Shown: positions 28,475 through 37,494, counted from the stretch's first letter. The stretch: 64,000 nucleotides of DNA from Mobiluncus curtisii subsp. curtisii ATCC 35241 (GCF_000146285.1 NZ_GL385912.1:1555201-1619200), one strand, 5' to 3'. Program-made: numbers and translations. Notes: generated by a model from the letters alone, not told the origin.

Positions 28475-29125
28475 TTAGATGAAGATAATCTGTGCTCCCT
28501 CGGACATCTCGATGAAAGTATCAGCATCGACAATTCCTCGGACGCATTTGTGTAGATGACGCGGTGTCAGCTTCATCATGTCTGCCGAAAGTTTACATGC
28601 CCACAGGTTCGCCCCCAGTTGCGCAATCTGTTCAAGCATGTCGCGTACGGGCGGAATTTCCATCCTTTGCAGCTCATTTTTCATGTACCAGGTAGAAAGT
28701 TTCGTCATTCCCGGCAGGACGCCTAACGATGGAGAAAAATGCATATCCCCTAATCCGGGATAATACTTTTCCAGTGTGGGAAAGTGCATGGCAGCGTTGC
28801 CTTGCATGGTGAACTTGAGTCGGTCCATCGTACGTTTATTGATTATGTCCAAGCCCCAGAAAGTAAAGAATATGTCCACGTGAACCCCCGCGTTGAGTGC
28901 GGAGTGAGCCATGATCAAGGCAGGGTATGCCATGTCGAGGTTGCCTTTGGAACAGATAAACGCCATCTTGCGGTCTACGTAGGTAATCTCGTCAGCTTCT
29001 CTTATTGAGTCAGCATTTGCGGGTGCGTTTGGTGGTGGAGTCATAATCCTGATCTTTGATGGTATGTTTTGTCTCTCGGAAGGTTCTGGAATCTGGTCAG
29101 TTAAGCTTGCCATTTTCACACGCAT
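28475..29125 (-). CDS. DsrE2-like sulfur-carrier protein, copy 2
   Basis: A paralog of the protein at 24864-25436 with the same core (KMAFICSKGNLDMAYPALIM, FFTFWGLDII, LWACKLSADMM) but a longer polar N-terminus of about 50 residues. Cysteines are Cys58, Cys177 (the conserved DsrE2 position) and Cys194. The start ATG 29125 overlaps the last codons of the upstream fusion gene, so translation is probably coupled; ATG 29113 is an alternative. As in copy 1, it directly follows an SQR-DsrC fusion gene. Confidence 0.8.
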   Translation of the reverse strand: MRVKMASLTDQIPEPSERQNIPSKIRIMTPPPNAPANADSIREADEITYVDRKMAFICSKGNLDMAYPALIMAHSALNAGVHVDIFFTFWGLDIINKRTMDRLKFTMQGNAAMHFPTLEKYYPGLGDMHFSPSLGVLPGMTKLSTWYMKNELQRMEIPPVRDMLEQIAQLGANLWACKLSADMMKLTPRHLHKCVRGIVDADTFIEMSEGAQIIFI

Positions 29126-30837
29126 CCCACAGGTTTCGGGGCCCCCGCGAGGAAGGCTAACTTTTTCGCTGGCTTGGTTCCAAACATTTCAAAAACGGTT
29201 TTGACCTTGAATCCCCCTACCTTGGCAATCCGTCCCAAGGTTGGAGAGACGCCGTATTCTTCAAATTCGCGGCGGACAAAACGCACCACTTCCCAAGCAG
29301 CATCATCTAGCTCTATGTGCAAAGCCGCCGCTAAACCCTTGGCGACTTCGTCATTCCACTGTTCCGGATGAATCATGAAACCCTCATCGGTTACGTCAAT
29401 AGGTATGCCGTTGACTTGGTGCAATACTGGAATTTGGTTACTAGCGGCAGGGGTTGGCGGTTCACAGCTGGGGGTGGGATACGGAGCCACCTGAGGAGTC
29501 GGAGGAGTCACCTTGACCACGGGAACCCGAACTTGTGGAGAGGGAGATACTGCTTGACGTGGCTTCGGAGGAAGCGCTGTGACTCCATCATCACGCAGAC
29601 CCCACCGAGCAAAGTCCTTGCCAAATCTAGGCATGTTACGAGGTAGCAGCAGCGGAAGACCGCGCACCAAGAGACCCCAATATGCGAAATAGAACCCTAT
29701 TTTAGCCAAGTGGTTGAAATGAGTTTCTTTCAGCAGGCTTAGCGGTCCCACCAGGGGGAGGGGAAACTTGCCCGTGACTGGCTGTACGTCATAGTTAAAG
29801 TCGAGCAACAGCGCCTTGTGAAATCCCGACTCAATAAAGCAAGTGACGTGTCCATCAAAAGATTCCGTCAAGGGTTTGCCGCGTAAGTAATTGAGGAAAT
29901 TCGGCACGAAAGTCTTGGCTTGGAAATGAGTCACTGCGCCGGCCTTGGAAGTGGGAAAATCTCCCGCGTCGCCCAGCACGAAAATATCCGGGTAGGCGGT
30001 GGATTGCAAAGTGTGCTTATTCACGGAAACATAGTTGGAGTCATTTCCCAAGCCAGAATCAGCGATGTATTGCTGACCCATGGTCGGAGGGGTTGTCACC
30101 AGTAAATCAAAGGGGATTTCCCGCCCGTCGTAGCCAATCAGAACTTTGCGTTTCGGGTCGAGGTATTCAACGTTAAAGTCGGTTTCCAATTCGATGTCAC
30201 GATGACGCAACAACTCTCCGAGCTGTGCTTTGGCTACGGGTCTAGTAAAAGCCCCGTCCAGCGGGGTGACGAAAGTGATATCTATGTCTAAACGGCGTCT
30301 GCGCATGAAAAAGAACCAATCCGCCAAGAGCGCGAATTCCAGCGGGGCTACGGGGCACTTGATGGGCATTTCGGAGATGTGCACGACTAGATGCCCGCGC
30401 TTGAATTGCTGCATCGCCCGGTGCAGACGGACTGCGCCACCCAAGCTGTAAAAGTCATAGACGGATTTGCGCCACACCCTGGGGTCGCTCATTCCCGGCA
30501 CTTGGTCGGGGCGGATGGTGCATCCCGTGGCAATTATGAGGTAATGGTAAGGGATAATCTGACTTCCAAGTTCTATGGTTTTAGCCACCGGATCCACTCG
30601 TTTGATGGTATCCATGAGGAAACGCACTCCCCTAGGCAAGAAATGCGAACGAGGTTTCACGACGCGGCGGGGTTTATACAGACCGAAAGGTATAAAGAGG
30701 TATCCCGGCTGGTAGTGATGGTTATTGTCGCGGTCCACTACCGTGATGCGGTATTCATGGGCAGGAAGTTTTCTGTACAGGCGATTAGCTACGGTTGACC
30801 CGGCAGTGCCGCCGCCGAGGATGACGATTTCCTGCAT
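29116..30837 (-). CDS. SQR-like flavoprotein fused to a DsrC/TusE domain, copy 2 (single-cysteine tail)
   Basis: A 573-residue paralog of the 25458-27146 protein. The flavoprotein half has ILGGGTAG, HHYQPGYLFIPFG and the same cysteines at identical positions: Cys106, Cys161 (IKCPVAPLEF) and Cys333. A Pro-rich linker (about 423-466) replaces the shorter linker of copy 1. The DsrC/TusE domain (469-573) ends in APKPVGCV with the penultimate CysA, Cys572. The CysB position is Ala561, so this tail is TusE-like. The gene heads a probable five-gene operon (fusion 2, DsrE2-2, gpsA, fusion 1, DsrE2-1), divergent from murT. The quinone or other electron acceptor is unknown. Confidence 0.8.
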   Translation of the reverse strand: MQEIVILGGGTAGSTVANRLYRKLPAHEYRITVVDRDNNHHYQPGYLFIPFGLYKPRRVVKPRSHFLPRGVRFLMDTIKRVDPVAKTIELGSQIIPYHYLIIATGCTIRPDQVPGMSDPRVWRKSVYDFYSLGGAVRLHRAMQQFKRGHLVVHISEMPIKCPVAPLEFALLADWFFFMRRRRLDIDITFVTPLDGAFTRPVAKAQLGELLRHRDIELETDFNVEYLDPKRKVLIGYDGREIPFDLLVTTPPTMGQQYIADSGLGNDSNYVSVNKHTLQSTAYPDIFVLGDAGDFPTSKAGAVTHFQAKTFVPNFLNYLRGKPLTESFDGHVTCFIESGFHKALLLDFNYDVQPVTGKFPLPLVGPLSLLKETHFNHLAKIGFYFAYWGLLVRGLPLLLPRNMPRFGKDFARWGLRDDGVTALPPKPRQAVSPSPQVRVPVVKVTPPTPQVAPYPTPSCEPPTPAASNQIPVLHQVNGIPIDVTDEGFMIHPEQWNDEVAKGLAAALHIELDDAAWEVVRFVRREFEEYGVSPTLGRIAKVGGFKVKTVFEMFGTKPAKKLAFLAGAPKPVGCV

Positions 30838-30915
30838 GGTATTCTCCTTTGACTTCTTCGCCCAAAGCGTTTTGTAATAAATCGTTAGCTGTCGCAGAAT
30901 TCGCTGTTATATCAA

Positions 30916-30944
30916 TAGACTTGCATGTTACTGTTAGGTAGTAT
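30916..30944 (+). promoter_or_regulatory. Candidate promoter for murT-gatD
   Basis: TAGACT (30916-30921) and TAGTAT (30939-30944) with a 17-nt spacer, each 4/6 to consensus, about 48 bases before the murT start. It is weak but correctly spaced. Confidence 0.35.
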
Positions 30945-30991
30945 GCAGGGCTGTATGAGATTGTTTTTGATATTGCCCTTAGAATTGTTAC

Positions 30992-32428
30992 GTGAGTTCA
31001 TCCGTTTCTTCCTCAGACCTAAACAGTCTATCGGTCCTGCCTTGGAAAGGTCGACTGAATTTTCGTGATCGCCTCGCATTAGCGGCGGGCAGAGGTGCGG
31101 CGTGGCTGTCCCGAGTCACCCGGCGAGGCAGCGGTGGCATGATTGGCGGTCGGGTAGCGTTGCGGCTGCAGCCTAAGATTCTGGAGCATTTGGCGGCAGA
31201 TCGGCTTGTTGCTTTGGTCACGGGTACTAATGGGAAAACAACAACTACGCGAATGCTCAGCGAAGCAGTCCGGGCGGGAGGCGTAGCTGTAGCTTCAAAC
31301 CGTGGCGGAGATAACATGACTCCCGGAGTTGTCGCGGCTTTGATGTCGAATCCGCGCGCTGGCGTGGCGATTCTGGAAATTGATGAAATGCACCTGGAGC
31401 TGATTGCGAAAGCAACTCGCCCGCGGGTTATCGTGTTGTTGAACCTCTCACGTGATCAGCTGGATCGAGTGGGGGAAATCGCAGTTATTGAAAAACGCAT
31501 CCGTCGCGCTGTCGATGAAAATCCACAAGCCTACGTGGTCGCCAATGTGGATGATCCTCTGATGACCTCGGCAGCTTGGGATAGCGCGCATCCCGTCTGG
31601 GTCGCGGCAGGCAAAGGCTGGAATGGAGACTCCTTGACAGCGCCTCGAACCGGCGGAGCTATTATTTATTCTCCGGATGAATCGGACGCGACCACTGGAA
31701 AACCACCTGAACTCGCTTCCGGTCTCGACCGGGATGTGTCGTGGCGCTCGATTCCAGTCGAGGAACTGCTGGCTCATGAGGTGCCTTGGGACAAGCCCCC
31801 GACCCAGTCTGAGTTTGCTCGGCCTCACCCGAAGTGGATTTGGAAAGCCGAGAGCTACCAGCCCGGTGTTCCTGTGCAGCTAATCGATACCGGCAGTGGG
31901 CAGGAAACAACCGCGACGATACAGCTCCCCGGTCGAGCAAATCGTGGCAATGCCCTGCAGGCTTTCGTGGCAGCGAGATTACTGGGCGTGGAGGTCTCCG
32001 CTGCTGCTACCGGTATCGCTCAAGTGAAAGATGTGGCAGGGCGTTACGCTAGTTTCAGCGTGGATGGGCGCCATGTGCGGATGCTGTTAGCAAAGAATCC
32101 GGCAGGATGGATGGAATCTCTGACGATGCTGAACCCGCAGGCTGAAATCATCGTGGGAGTCAACGGTCAAATTCCCGATGGAACCGATTTGAGCTGGCTG
32201 TGGGATGTGAATTTTGAATCTTTAAGCGGAAAAACCGTGGTCGCTACCGGCGAACGTGGCGCTGATTTACAGGTGCGTTTGAACTACGCCGACATTGAGA
32301 CACGTTGGGCATCGACAGTTTTGGATGCTATCGAGATGGTTGCGCCCGGTGAAGTTGATTTATTGTTGAACTACACAAGTTTCCGTGATGCACGGGCTGA
32401 ATTTGTAGCACGAGGGTGGTTGCAGTGA
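30992..32428 (+). CDS. murT: Lipid II isoglutaminyl synthase, MurT-like subunit, without zinc-ribbon cysteines
   Basis: MurT, with GatD, amidates the D-glutamate of lipid II to isoglutamine. The Mur-ligase ATP site is VALVTGTNGKTTTTRM, with NRGGDNMTPGVV and LEIDEMHLE next. The C-terminal MurT domain includes LNYTSFRDARAEF. The central zinc ribbon is lost: where S. aureus MurT has two Cys pairs, the sequence reads APRTGG and SEFARP, and the 478-residue protein has no cysteine at all. An insertion of low-complexity sequence sits there instead. It overlaps gatD by four bases. The GTG start is taken from the frame. Confidence 0.88.
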   Translation: MSSSVSSSDLNSLSVLPWKGRLNFRDRLALAAGRGAAWLSRVTRRGSGGMIGGRVALRLQPKILEHLAADRLVALVTGTNGKTTTTRMLSEAVRAGGVAVASNRGGDNMTPGVVAALMSNPRAGVAILEIDEMHLELIAKATRPRVIVLLNLSRDQLDRVGEIAVIEKRIRRAVDENPQAYVVANVDDPLMTSAAWDSAHPVWVAAGKGWNGDSLTAPRTGGAIIYSPDESDATTGKPPELASGLDRDVSWRSIPVEELLAHEVPWDKPPTQSEFARPHPKWIWKAESYQPGVPVQLIDTGSGQETTATIQLPGRANRGNALQAFVAARLLGVEVSAAATGIAQVKDVAGRYASFSVDGRHVRMLLAKNPAGWMESLTMLNPQAEIIVGVNGQIPDGTDLSWLWDVNFESLSGKTVVATGERGADLQVRLNYADIETRWASTVLDAIEMVAPGEVDLLLNYTSFRDARAEFVARGWLQ

Positions 32429-33264
32429 ACGAATCGACGTTGCGTATCGGGATCTTAATGCCCGAAGTATTGGGTACTTACGGAGACGGCGGTAACGCGG
32501 TGGTGCTGGCGCATCGAGCCAAATTGTTGGGCTATCAATCTGAGATTGTTCACGTGAGCTGCACTGAGGCAATCCCGGAGAGCCTGGATATCTACACTTT
32601 GGGCGGTGGGGAAGACGTTGCGCAAACCATTGCCTCTCGCCGCCTCTTAACCGACCGCGGATTGGAACGAGCGGTACAAAAACAAAAACCCGTTCTCGCG
32701 ATATGTGCAGCATTCCAGGTTCTAGGAACTTGGTACACGGACGCGGAAGGCAGACGCACCGAAGGGGCAGGATTGCTGGACGTGGTGACTCTGCCGCAAG
32801 GAGCGCGAGCTATCGGAGAATTAATCAATTCCCCGAGCGGTTTACCGTTGGAACGAGAACTGAGTGAACCCCTGACTGGTTTTGAGAATCACGGGGGCGC
32901 AACCCTCTTGGGTCGGGACGCATCCCCATTGGGATTCGTGACCTCTGGCATCGGTAACGGTCAGCCGGGGGTAGCTCCGGGACTGGCAGACGGTGCTAGT
33001 GCAGCAGCCGGTGTACAGCAGGGGCGTGAAGTCAGCCGGGAGATTCCGGAGGGCTATCGTGTCGCAGAGGACGGAAAACCAATGGAAGGTTGCGTGCAGG
33101 GTTCTATCATTGCGACCTATCTGCACGGTCCGTGTTTGGCTCGAAATCCGCAGCTGGCTGACTTGCTGTTAGCCCGCGCCTTGGGAATTCCCCTGCCCCT
33201 GGCGGTACCGGAAATTCCTGGATTGCAACGTTTGCGTCAGGAACGTTTAGCCGCGATTAAATAA
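32425..33264 (+). CDS. gatD: Lipid II isoglutaminyl synthase, GatD glutamine amidotransferase subunit
   Basis: GatD supplies ammonia from glutamine to MurT. The 279-residue product has the class I amidotransferase nucleophile in LAICAAFQVLG; with GTG 32425 as the start it is Cys94, the same number as in S. aureus GatD. The catalytic histidine segment is TYLHGPCLARNP. GTG 32425 overlaps the murT stop in a GTGA junction, with GAGGGTGG upstream, so translational coupling is likely. The end overlaps the convergent NYN gene by eight bases. Confidence 0.92.
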   Translation: MNESTLRIGILMPEVLGTYGDGGNAVVLAHRAKLLGYQSEIVHVSCTEAIPESLDIYTLGGGEDVAQTIASRRLLTDRGLERAVQKQKPVLAICAAFQVLGTWYTDAEGRRTEGAGLLDVVTLPQGARAIGELINSPSGLPLERELSEPLTGFENHGGATLLGRDASPLGFVTSGIGNGQPGVAPGLADGASAAAGVQQGREVSREIPEGYRVAEDGKPMEGCVQGSIIATYLHGPCLARNPQLADLLLARALGIPLPLAVPEIPGLQRLRQERLAAIK

Positions 33265-33832
33265 AATCTTCCGGGACAAATTCGCTCAGCTGGATAGCTC
33301 CGATACGGGGCAGTGGTGCATTGAAAGCGTGAATCTCCCGTTCTAAATCCACGATTTTTAGACCGCTTTCCTCGAGAGTGCGCAACTCGCCGGAGAGGAA
33401 TTCTTCAAACCCGACCACCGTAACGTCGTGGTCGTTGCGCAGCAGACTGCGCAATTGAGGTTCAAAATCACCATCGTGAGAAACTAATACCACATTTCCG
33501 TATTCTTGTTTGTCGATAGCTTCTAAAGTGCGCTGAATCCCCACGTCAACAACCTTTTCATCCCTTTCAGAAGCAAGCGGAATCGGTTGGTAATTCATCG
33601 CCAGTAGGGCTTGGACAAACGTCATGGGCATGTGCGCGGACGCATTTAGAAAGAACAGCCCTTTGGTTTGACCCGGAAAGGTTTCCGAGACATAGTCGCG
33701 GACACGATCCCAGCGGGGGCGTTCGTCAGGGTCGGGACGACGTCCCAAGACGCTCAGCCCTAAGGTTGCGTCGATGTTTTCTCCATCGACTAAAAGGTAA
33801 GTCGTTTCTTCTTCAGGAATTTGCAGCTTCAT
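33257..33832 (-). CDS. NYN domain (LabA/DUF88-like) putative ribonuclease
   Basis: The 191-residue protein has the PIN-like NYN fold with its acidic residues: YLLVDGENID, KVVDVGIQRTLEA and VVLVSHDGDFEPQL. NYN proteins bind a metal and are predicted RNases acting on tRNA, mRNA or ncRNA; this one's target is not known. The conserved Asp residues are all present, so activity is plausible. It is convergent with, and overlaps, gatD. Confidence 0.8.
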   Translation of the reverse strand: MKLQIPEEETTYLLVDGENIDATLGLSVLGRRPDPDERPRWDRVRDYVSETFPGQTKGLFFLNASAHMPMTFVQALLAMNYQPIPLASERDEKVVDVGIQRTLEAIDKQEYGNVVLVSHDGDFEPQLRSLLRNDHDVTVVGFEEFLSGELRTLEESGLKIVDLEREIHAFNAPLPRIGAIQLSEFVPEDFI

Positions 33833-33982
33833 TGAGTTTTTCTTTACTTACAGTATTTATCTTTAAATTTTCAAAATTTGAATAGCCGGGACTTCCAAAA
33901 GGTATCCCGATATTTTCAGACTTCTCAGCATCCTATAACTTTTTTAACTATGTCGTTGGGCGGATAACTGCCCTAAAAAACA

Positions 33983-34009
33983 GTTTTGACCCGGAAACCG
34001 GGTCAAAAC
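33983..34009 (-). terminator. Terminator of the TPM-like protein gene
   Basis: Perfect 12-bp stem (33983-33994 with 33998-34009), AAA loop, followed on the minus strand by TGTTTTTTAGGG. It lies 14 bases after the stop of the gene at 34023. Confidence 0.9.
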
Positions 34010-34022
34010 AATTATCAGAGGA

Positions 34023-36128
34023 CTATTTAGCCGGCGTGGGGAAAGCCTCCGGTATCCCACTGCCCAACTGAATCAACATCTCCGCGCTTGTAGAAAGCAT
34101 CGTCATCCCGATGAGCGGTCCTTGTGGGAGCTTCTCTCGCGCCTGGGCGATAAGTTGCTCGCAGCGAGCCAATTCCAGTTCAATCTGCGGGTCAATGCTA
34201 TTGCGACGCAGCATTATATCTGTGCGCAGCAGCTCCAGATGCTGCTGCTCCCACTCTAAACGCAGCGGGAATTGTCCTTGTAACTGAGCCAAATCTTGCG
34301 CCAAAACCGAAGTGCCATAGATATTGAACAGGTTGGCTTGCAGACCACAGAGCTTGCTCAAAGCCTCGATGGGATCCCCTTCCCCGACCAGAGCCTTCTG
34401 GGCTTTTTCCATAGTTCGCAACGTAATGGCGATTTCCTGACCACTTGCTTCGGGATCATAGGTCCGGACGGTTTGCACATTCGCGTTCAATGTTTCCAAC
34501 ATGTTGGAGAGGTGCTCTTTGGTTTCAGATAGAAATGCACCGAGCTTGGTGATGTGTTCGAGGGCGAATTCGGTCTGAGTGATTGCTCGCTCAGAACCGC
34601 GCGCATAACGAATTGCAGTTTTGGCGTCCCCTTCTTGCAAACACTTTTGCCCGGAAAAAATTCCTTTGTAGGCAGCTTTTAGTAGCCGTTTCGATTGACT
34701 TAGATTGGCGCTGGCATGACCCAGATTCGCCTGGGGATAGTCGGCTTCTAGCTGTTTTTCCACGATTTCAACCTGTGCCAAAGATTTCCGAGCTCGGTTC
34801 CAGGCAGCTGCCAACCGGTTGAGGGAAACCTCGACCTGGTCAGGATTGTAGCGACGCTTCGTGAATTCGAGTACCTCAGCGGACAGAGTCTGTTTAACCT
34901 GTTGAGCCGAATCCTCAACTTGCCCGGCCTCCTCGGAGCTGACTAAATCTGCTCCTGCAAGCCAGTTCATCAGGGCATTGGCTTGCTCTCGAGAGAAATC
35001 CAAGGTGGCGGCGAAGTTAGTGGTTTCCGCCGGTCCAAAGGCTTCCACGGAAGCGTGCAAGTCCTCTGCCGCCGCAAAAATCGCCTTGTTCAAATCGTGT
35101 ACAGCGTTGAGACCCCGTTCGTAGCTGACCTCGCTTTCAGCGGCTGCTGCTTCATCGAAGAGCATCTCTGGCTCTGGATAGGTCGGGGCTTCCGGCTGAA
35201 TCTGTTCCGGTGGTGCGGCTGTCGGCGCAGCTGCAACGTAGGTATCTGTCGGCGTTGTCTCGGGGGTATCTCCAACCGCAGCAGGGGTGTCAAAAGTTGT
35301 GACGGGCTGAGTAGCGTTTTCCGGAGGCACTGTATCTGTGGCAGTTGCGGGGGTAAATGTCGCGTTGCCTTCAACCGAGCTGTCTTGATTGACTTTCTCA
35401 ACCCCGTCAAACTTCGCGCTGTCCTGAGTTTTCGCTGCTGTACTGTAGGAATTCCGCCGATAAATCGCGATAGCCAAAGCCACTGCCACCAACATTGCCA
35501 AAATCAGCATGAGGATGAACCAGTTGTTGGTGGAACTTCCTGAAACGTCGGCGTTATCCGCGGGAGCTGCCGGACCAGATTTCGCCGACATGGCGAGATC
35601 CATCAACTGTTGGACGAAAGAACTCACTCCTGACGCGTAATCGCCGTTACTCAACTGATAAGGCAAAACCTGCATAGCCCGGTCGCCAGCTTGGGCACTA
35701 TTGATAGCTGAACCAGCGGTAGAAGAAGCCGCAATCTCTCCGGCACCGTCGGCATTGGGATTATAGGCAATGGAGAGGAGATAAGAATTAGCTTGTAAAT
35801 GCGAAAGTTGCATCGTTTTTTCGTTCCATTCGCGGGGAGAGAGCTCACCGAAATCAGGGACGATAGCGATATAGACCGACATGTTAAAATTCTTGGCGGC
35901 TTCAAGAGAACTCTTCACCTGGTAGATACCATCGTCGCCCAGCTTGTTATCGGGGTCGTAAATCTGACTGCTCGAAACATCCAGGGGATCAGCGGCGGGT
36001 TGGACAGCAGGAGAAGCCTGCGCGAAGTCCGCCGGAACGAACCCCGCCATCACTAAAATAAAACTCACCGCGATGAAACGAATTCTTGAGAACACAGTAA
36101 CTTTGCTACTTTCTTCCAAACAGAACAA
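34023..36128 (-). CDS. TPM-like membrane protein with long cytoplasmic helical region
   Basis: The 701-residue protein has an N-terminal signal peptide (about 12-38), a TPM-like domain (PF04536 type, about 45-190, with LGDDGIYQVKSSLEAAKNF), a transmembrane helix (about 202-222), a Pro/Thr/Ala-rich segment (about 240-330) and about 360 residues of helical, Gln/Leu/Glu-rich sequence with heptad-like spacing. TPM domains occur in membrane quality-control and photosystem-repair proteins, and their function in actinobacteria is unclear. The start is the first ATG, 36128. GTG at the 12th codon is an alternative, preceded by GGAAGAAAG. Confidence 0.7.
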   Translation of the reverse strand: MFCLEESSKVTVFSRIRFIAVSFILVMAGFVPADFAQASPAVQPAADPLDVSSSQIYDPDNKLGDDGIYQVKSSLEAAKNFNMSVYIAIVPDFGELSPREWNEKTMQLSHLQANSYLLSIAYNPNADGAGEIAASSTAGSAINSAQAGDRAMQVLPYQLSNGDYASGVSSFVQQLMDLAMSAKSGPAAPADNADVSGSSTNNWFILMLILAMLVAVALAIAIYRRNSYSTAAKTQDSAKFDGVEKVNQDSSVEGNATFTPATATDTVPPENATQPVTTFDTPAAVGDTPETTPTDTYVAAAPTAAPPEQIQPEAPTYPEPEMLFDEAAAAESEVSYERGLNAVHDLNKAIFAAAEDLHASVEAFGPAETTNFAATLDFSREQANALMNWLAGADLVSSEEAGQVEDSAQQVKQTLSAEVLEFTKRRYNPDQVEVSLNRLAAAWNRARKSLAQVEIVEKQLEADYPQANLGHASANLSQSKRLLKAAYKGIFSGQKCLQEGDAKTAIRYARGSERAITQTEFALEHITKLGAFLSETKEHLSNMLETLNANVQTVRTYDPEASGQEIAITLRTMEKAQKALVGEGDPIEALSKLCGLQANLFNIYGTSVLAQDLAQLQGQFPLRLEWEQQHLELLRTDIMLRRNSIDPQIELELARCEQLIAQAREKLPQGPLIGMTMLSTSAEMLIQLGSGIPEAFPTPAK

Positions 36129-36245
36129 ACGTCACCTACAACTTTATCTCAGCTGTGGCTTACAGTTAGACTGGTTGGGTTGAGAACTTTGCCGAAATCG
36201 TTAGATTTACGCGGTAAGTGAACCAAGATTTACAGAGGAGGACAA

Positions 36246-36623
36246 GTGCCGAGCGGGAAAGTGAAATGGTACGACGCTGTCAAAGGCTTTGGTTTTGTAG
36301 CTGGAGCCGACGGTGAAGAGGTATTTCTCCATGCCTCGGCTCTGCCTGAGAACGTGGTGGACCTGCACCCCGGTACCAAGGTTGAATACTCGGTAGTTGA
36401 CGGCAAACGTGGTCGTCAAGCCATGAACGTAACCGTAGTTGAAAAACTTCCCTCCGTAGCGAAAGCACAACGTAAAAAAGCTGCTGATATGGTGCCTATT
36501 GTGGAGGATCTCATCCGGATTCTCGACGATGCCTCCGGAAATCTGCGACGGGGGAAATATCCCGAGAACGGGAAACAAATTGCCAAGATGCTGAAAATCG
36601 TGGCGCAGTCTTTCGAAGCATGA
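36246..36623 (+). CDS. Cold-shock domain protein with C-terminal extension
   Basis: The first 65 residues are a CspA-type nucleic-acid binding beta barrel with both RNP motifs (KGFGFV and VFLHASAL). A 60-residue helical C-terminus follows, as in the long CspB-like proteins of actinobacteria. Such proteins melt RNA structure. The GTG start has a strong AGAGGAGGA ribosome site. It is followed 52 bases later by the DUF3027 gene, a common pairing. Confidence 0.9.
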   Translation: MPSGKVKWYDAVKGFGFVAGADGEEVFLHASALPENVVDLHPGTKVEYSVVDGKRGRQAMNVTVVEKLPSVAKAQRKKAADMVPIVEDLIRILDDASGNLRRGKYPENGKQIAKMLKIVAQSFEA

Positions 36624-36675
36624 GCACCTCCAGAATGAATGAACTAAACCAAGAAGTGACACGAAGGAACTTTTG

Positions 36676-37494
36676 ATGGCTCAAAAACAAACCCAGGCTA
36701 CCAAGCCTGCGGAGACTTTGGAGCTTGACTCCGTACTAGCAAAACAGTCTGACCTGGCTCGTAACGCCCTAAAATCCATCACGAAAGACACCGAAGTGGG
36801 GGAGCACCTGCGGGTGGAAGCCACTGGTCAACGGTTGGTGACGCATTTTTTCCAGTGTCTGAAACCGGGATATAAGGGTTGGGTCTGGGCTGTCAGCCTG
36901 ACCCGAGTTCCACACGGACGGATTGGGACAGTGTGCGAAACGGACCTGTTGCCGGCTGAAGGTGCCTTGCTGGCACCCCCGTGGATACCCTGGTCAGAGC
37001 GGTTGGAGCCCGGTGACTTGGGGCGAAAAGACCGCACTCCCTACAATCCCGACGATCCGAACCTTGACCAAGGATACGAAGCCACCGGGCAAGACGCTGA
37101 CCAGCTGGCTCTGTGGGAATTGGGACTGGGACGCAAGCGGGTCCTGAACCGTGAGGGGCGCAATGCGGCGGTAAAACGCTGGCTGCGTGATGTACATTCG
37201 CGTACCGAGCTGGATCGTCACGGTAACCCGCCGGAAGACCCGTGCTCTACCTGCGGTTACCTTTGGAAAATCAGCGGTTCGCTCCGGCTGGAATTTGGTT
37301 TGTGCACCAATGCGTGGAGCCCTGACGACGGACATGTAGTGGCGATGGACCACACTTGTGGGGCACACTCCGAAACTGATGCGGATTTGACCCCCAGTAC
37401 GTTACCGGTAGGACGGACCTTCCTGGATGACAAATCTTTGCAGGAACTCGATCCGGATGAGATTACCCTTTCGGGACAAACCGCGGATGCCTAA
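36676..37494 (+). CDS. DUF3027 domain protein
   Basis: The 272-residue protein matches the actinobacterial DUF3027 family in order: HFFQCLKPGYKGWVWAVS, LLPAEGALLAPPWIPWSER, then CSTCGYLWKISGSLRLEFG and DHTCGAHSE near the C-terminus. The cysteine motifs (CSTCG and CGAHSE) suggest metal binding. The function is not known. ATG 36676 has GAAGGAAC upstream. It sits next to the cold-shock gene, as in many actinobacteria. Confidence 0.85.
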   Translation: MAQKQTQATKPAETLELDSVLAKQSDLARNALKSITKDTEVGEHLRVEATGQRLVTHFFQCLKPGYKGWVWAVSLTRVPHGRIGTVCETDLLPAEGALLAPPWIPWSERLEPGDLGRKDRTPYNPDDPNLDQGYEATGQDADQLALWELGLGRKRVLNREGRNAAVKRWLRDVHSRTELDRHGNPPEDPCSTCGYLWKISGSLRLEFGLCTNAWSPDDGHVVAMDHTCGAHSETDADLTPSTLPVGRTFLDDKSLQELDPDEITLSGQTADA

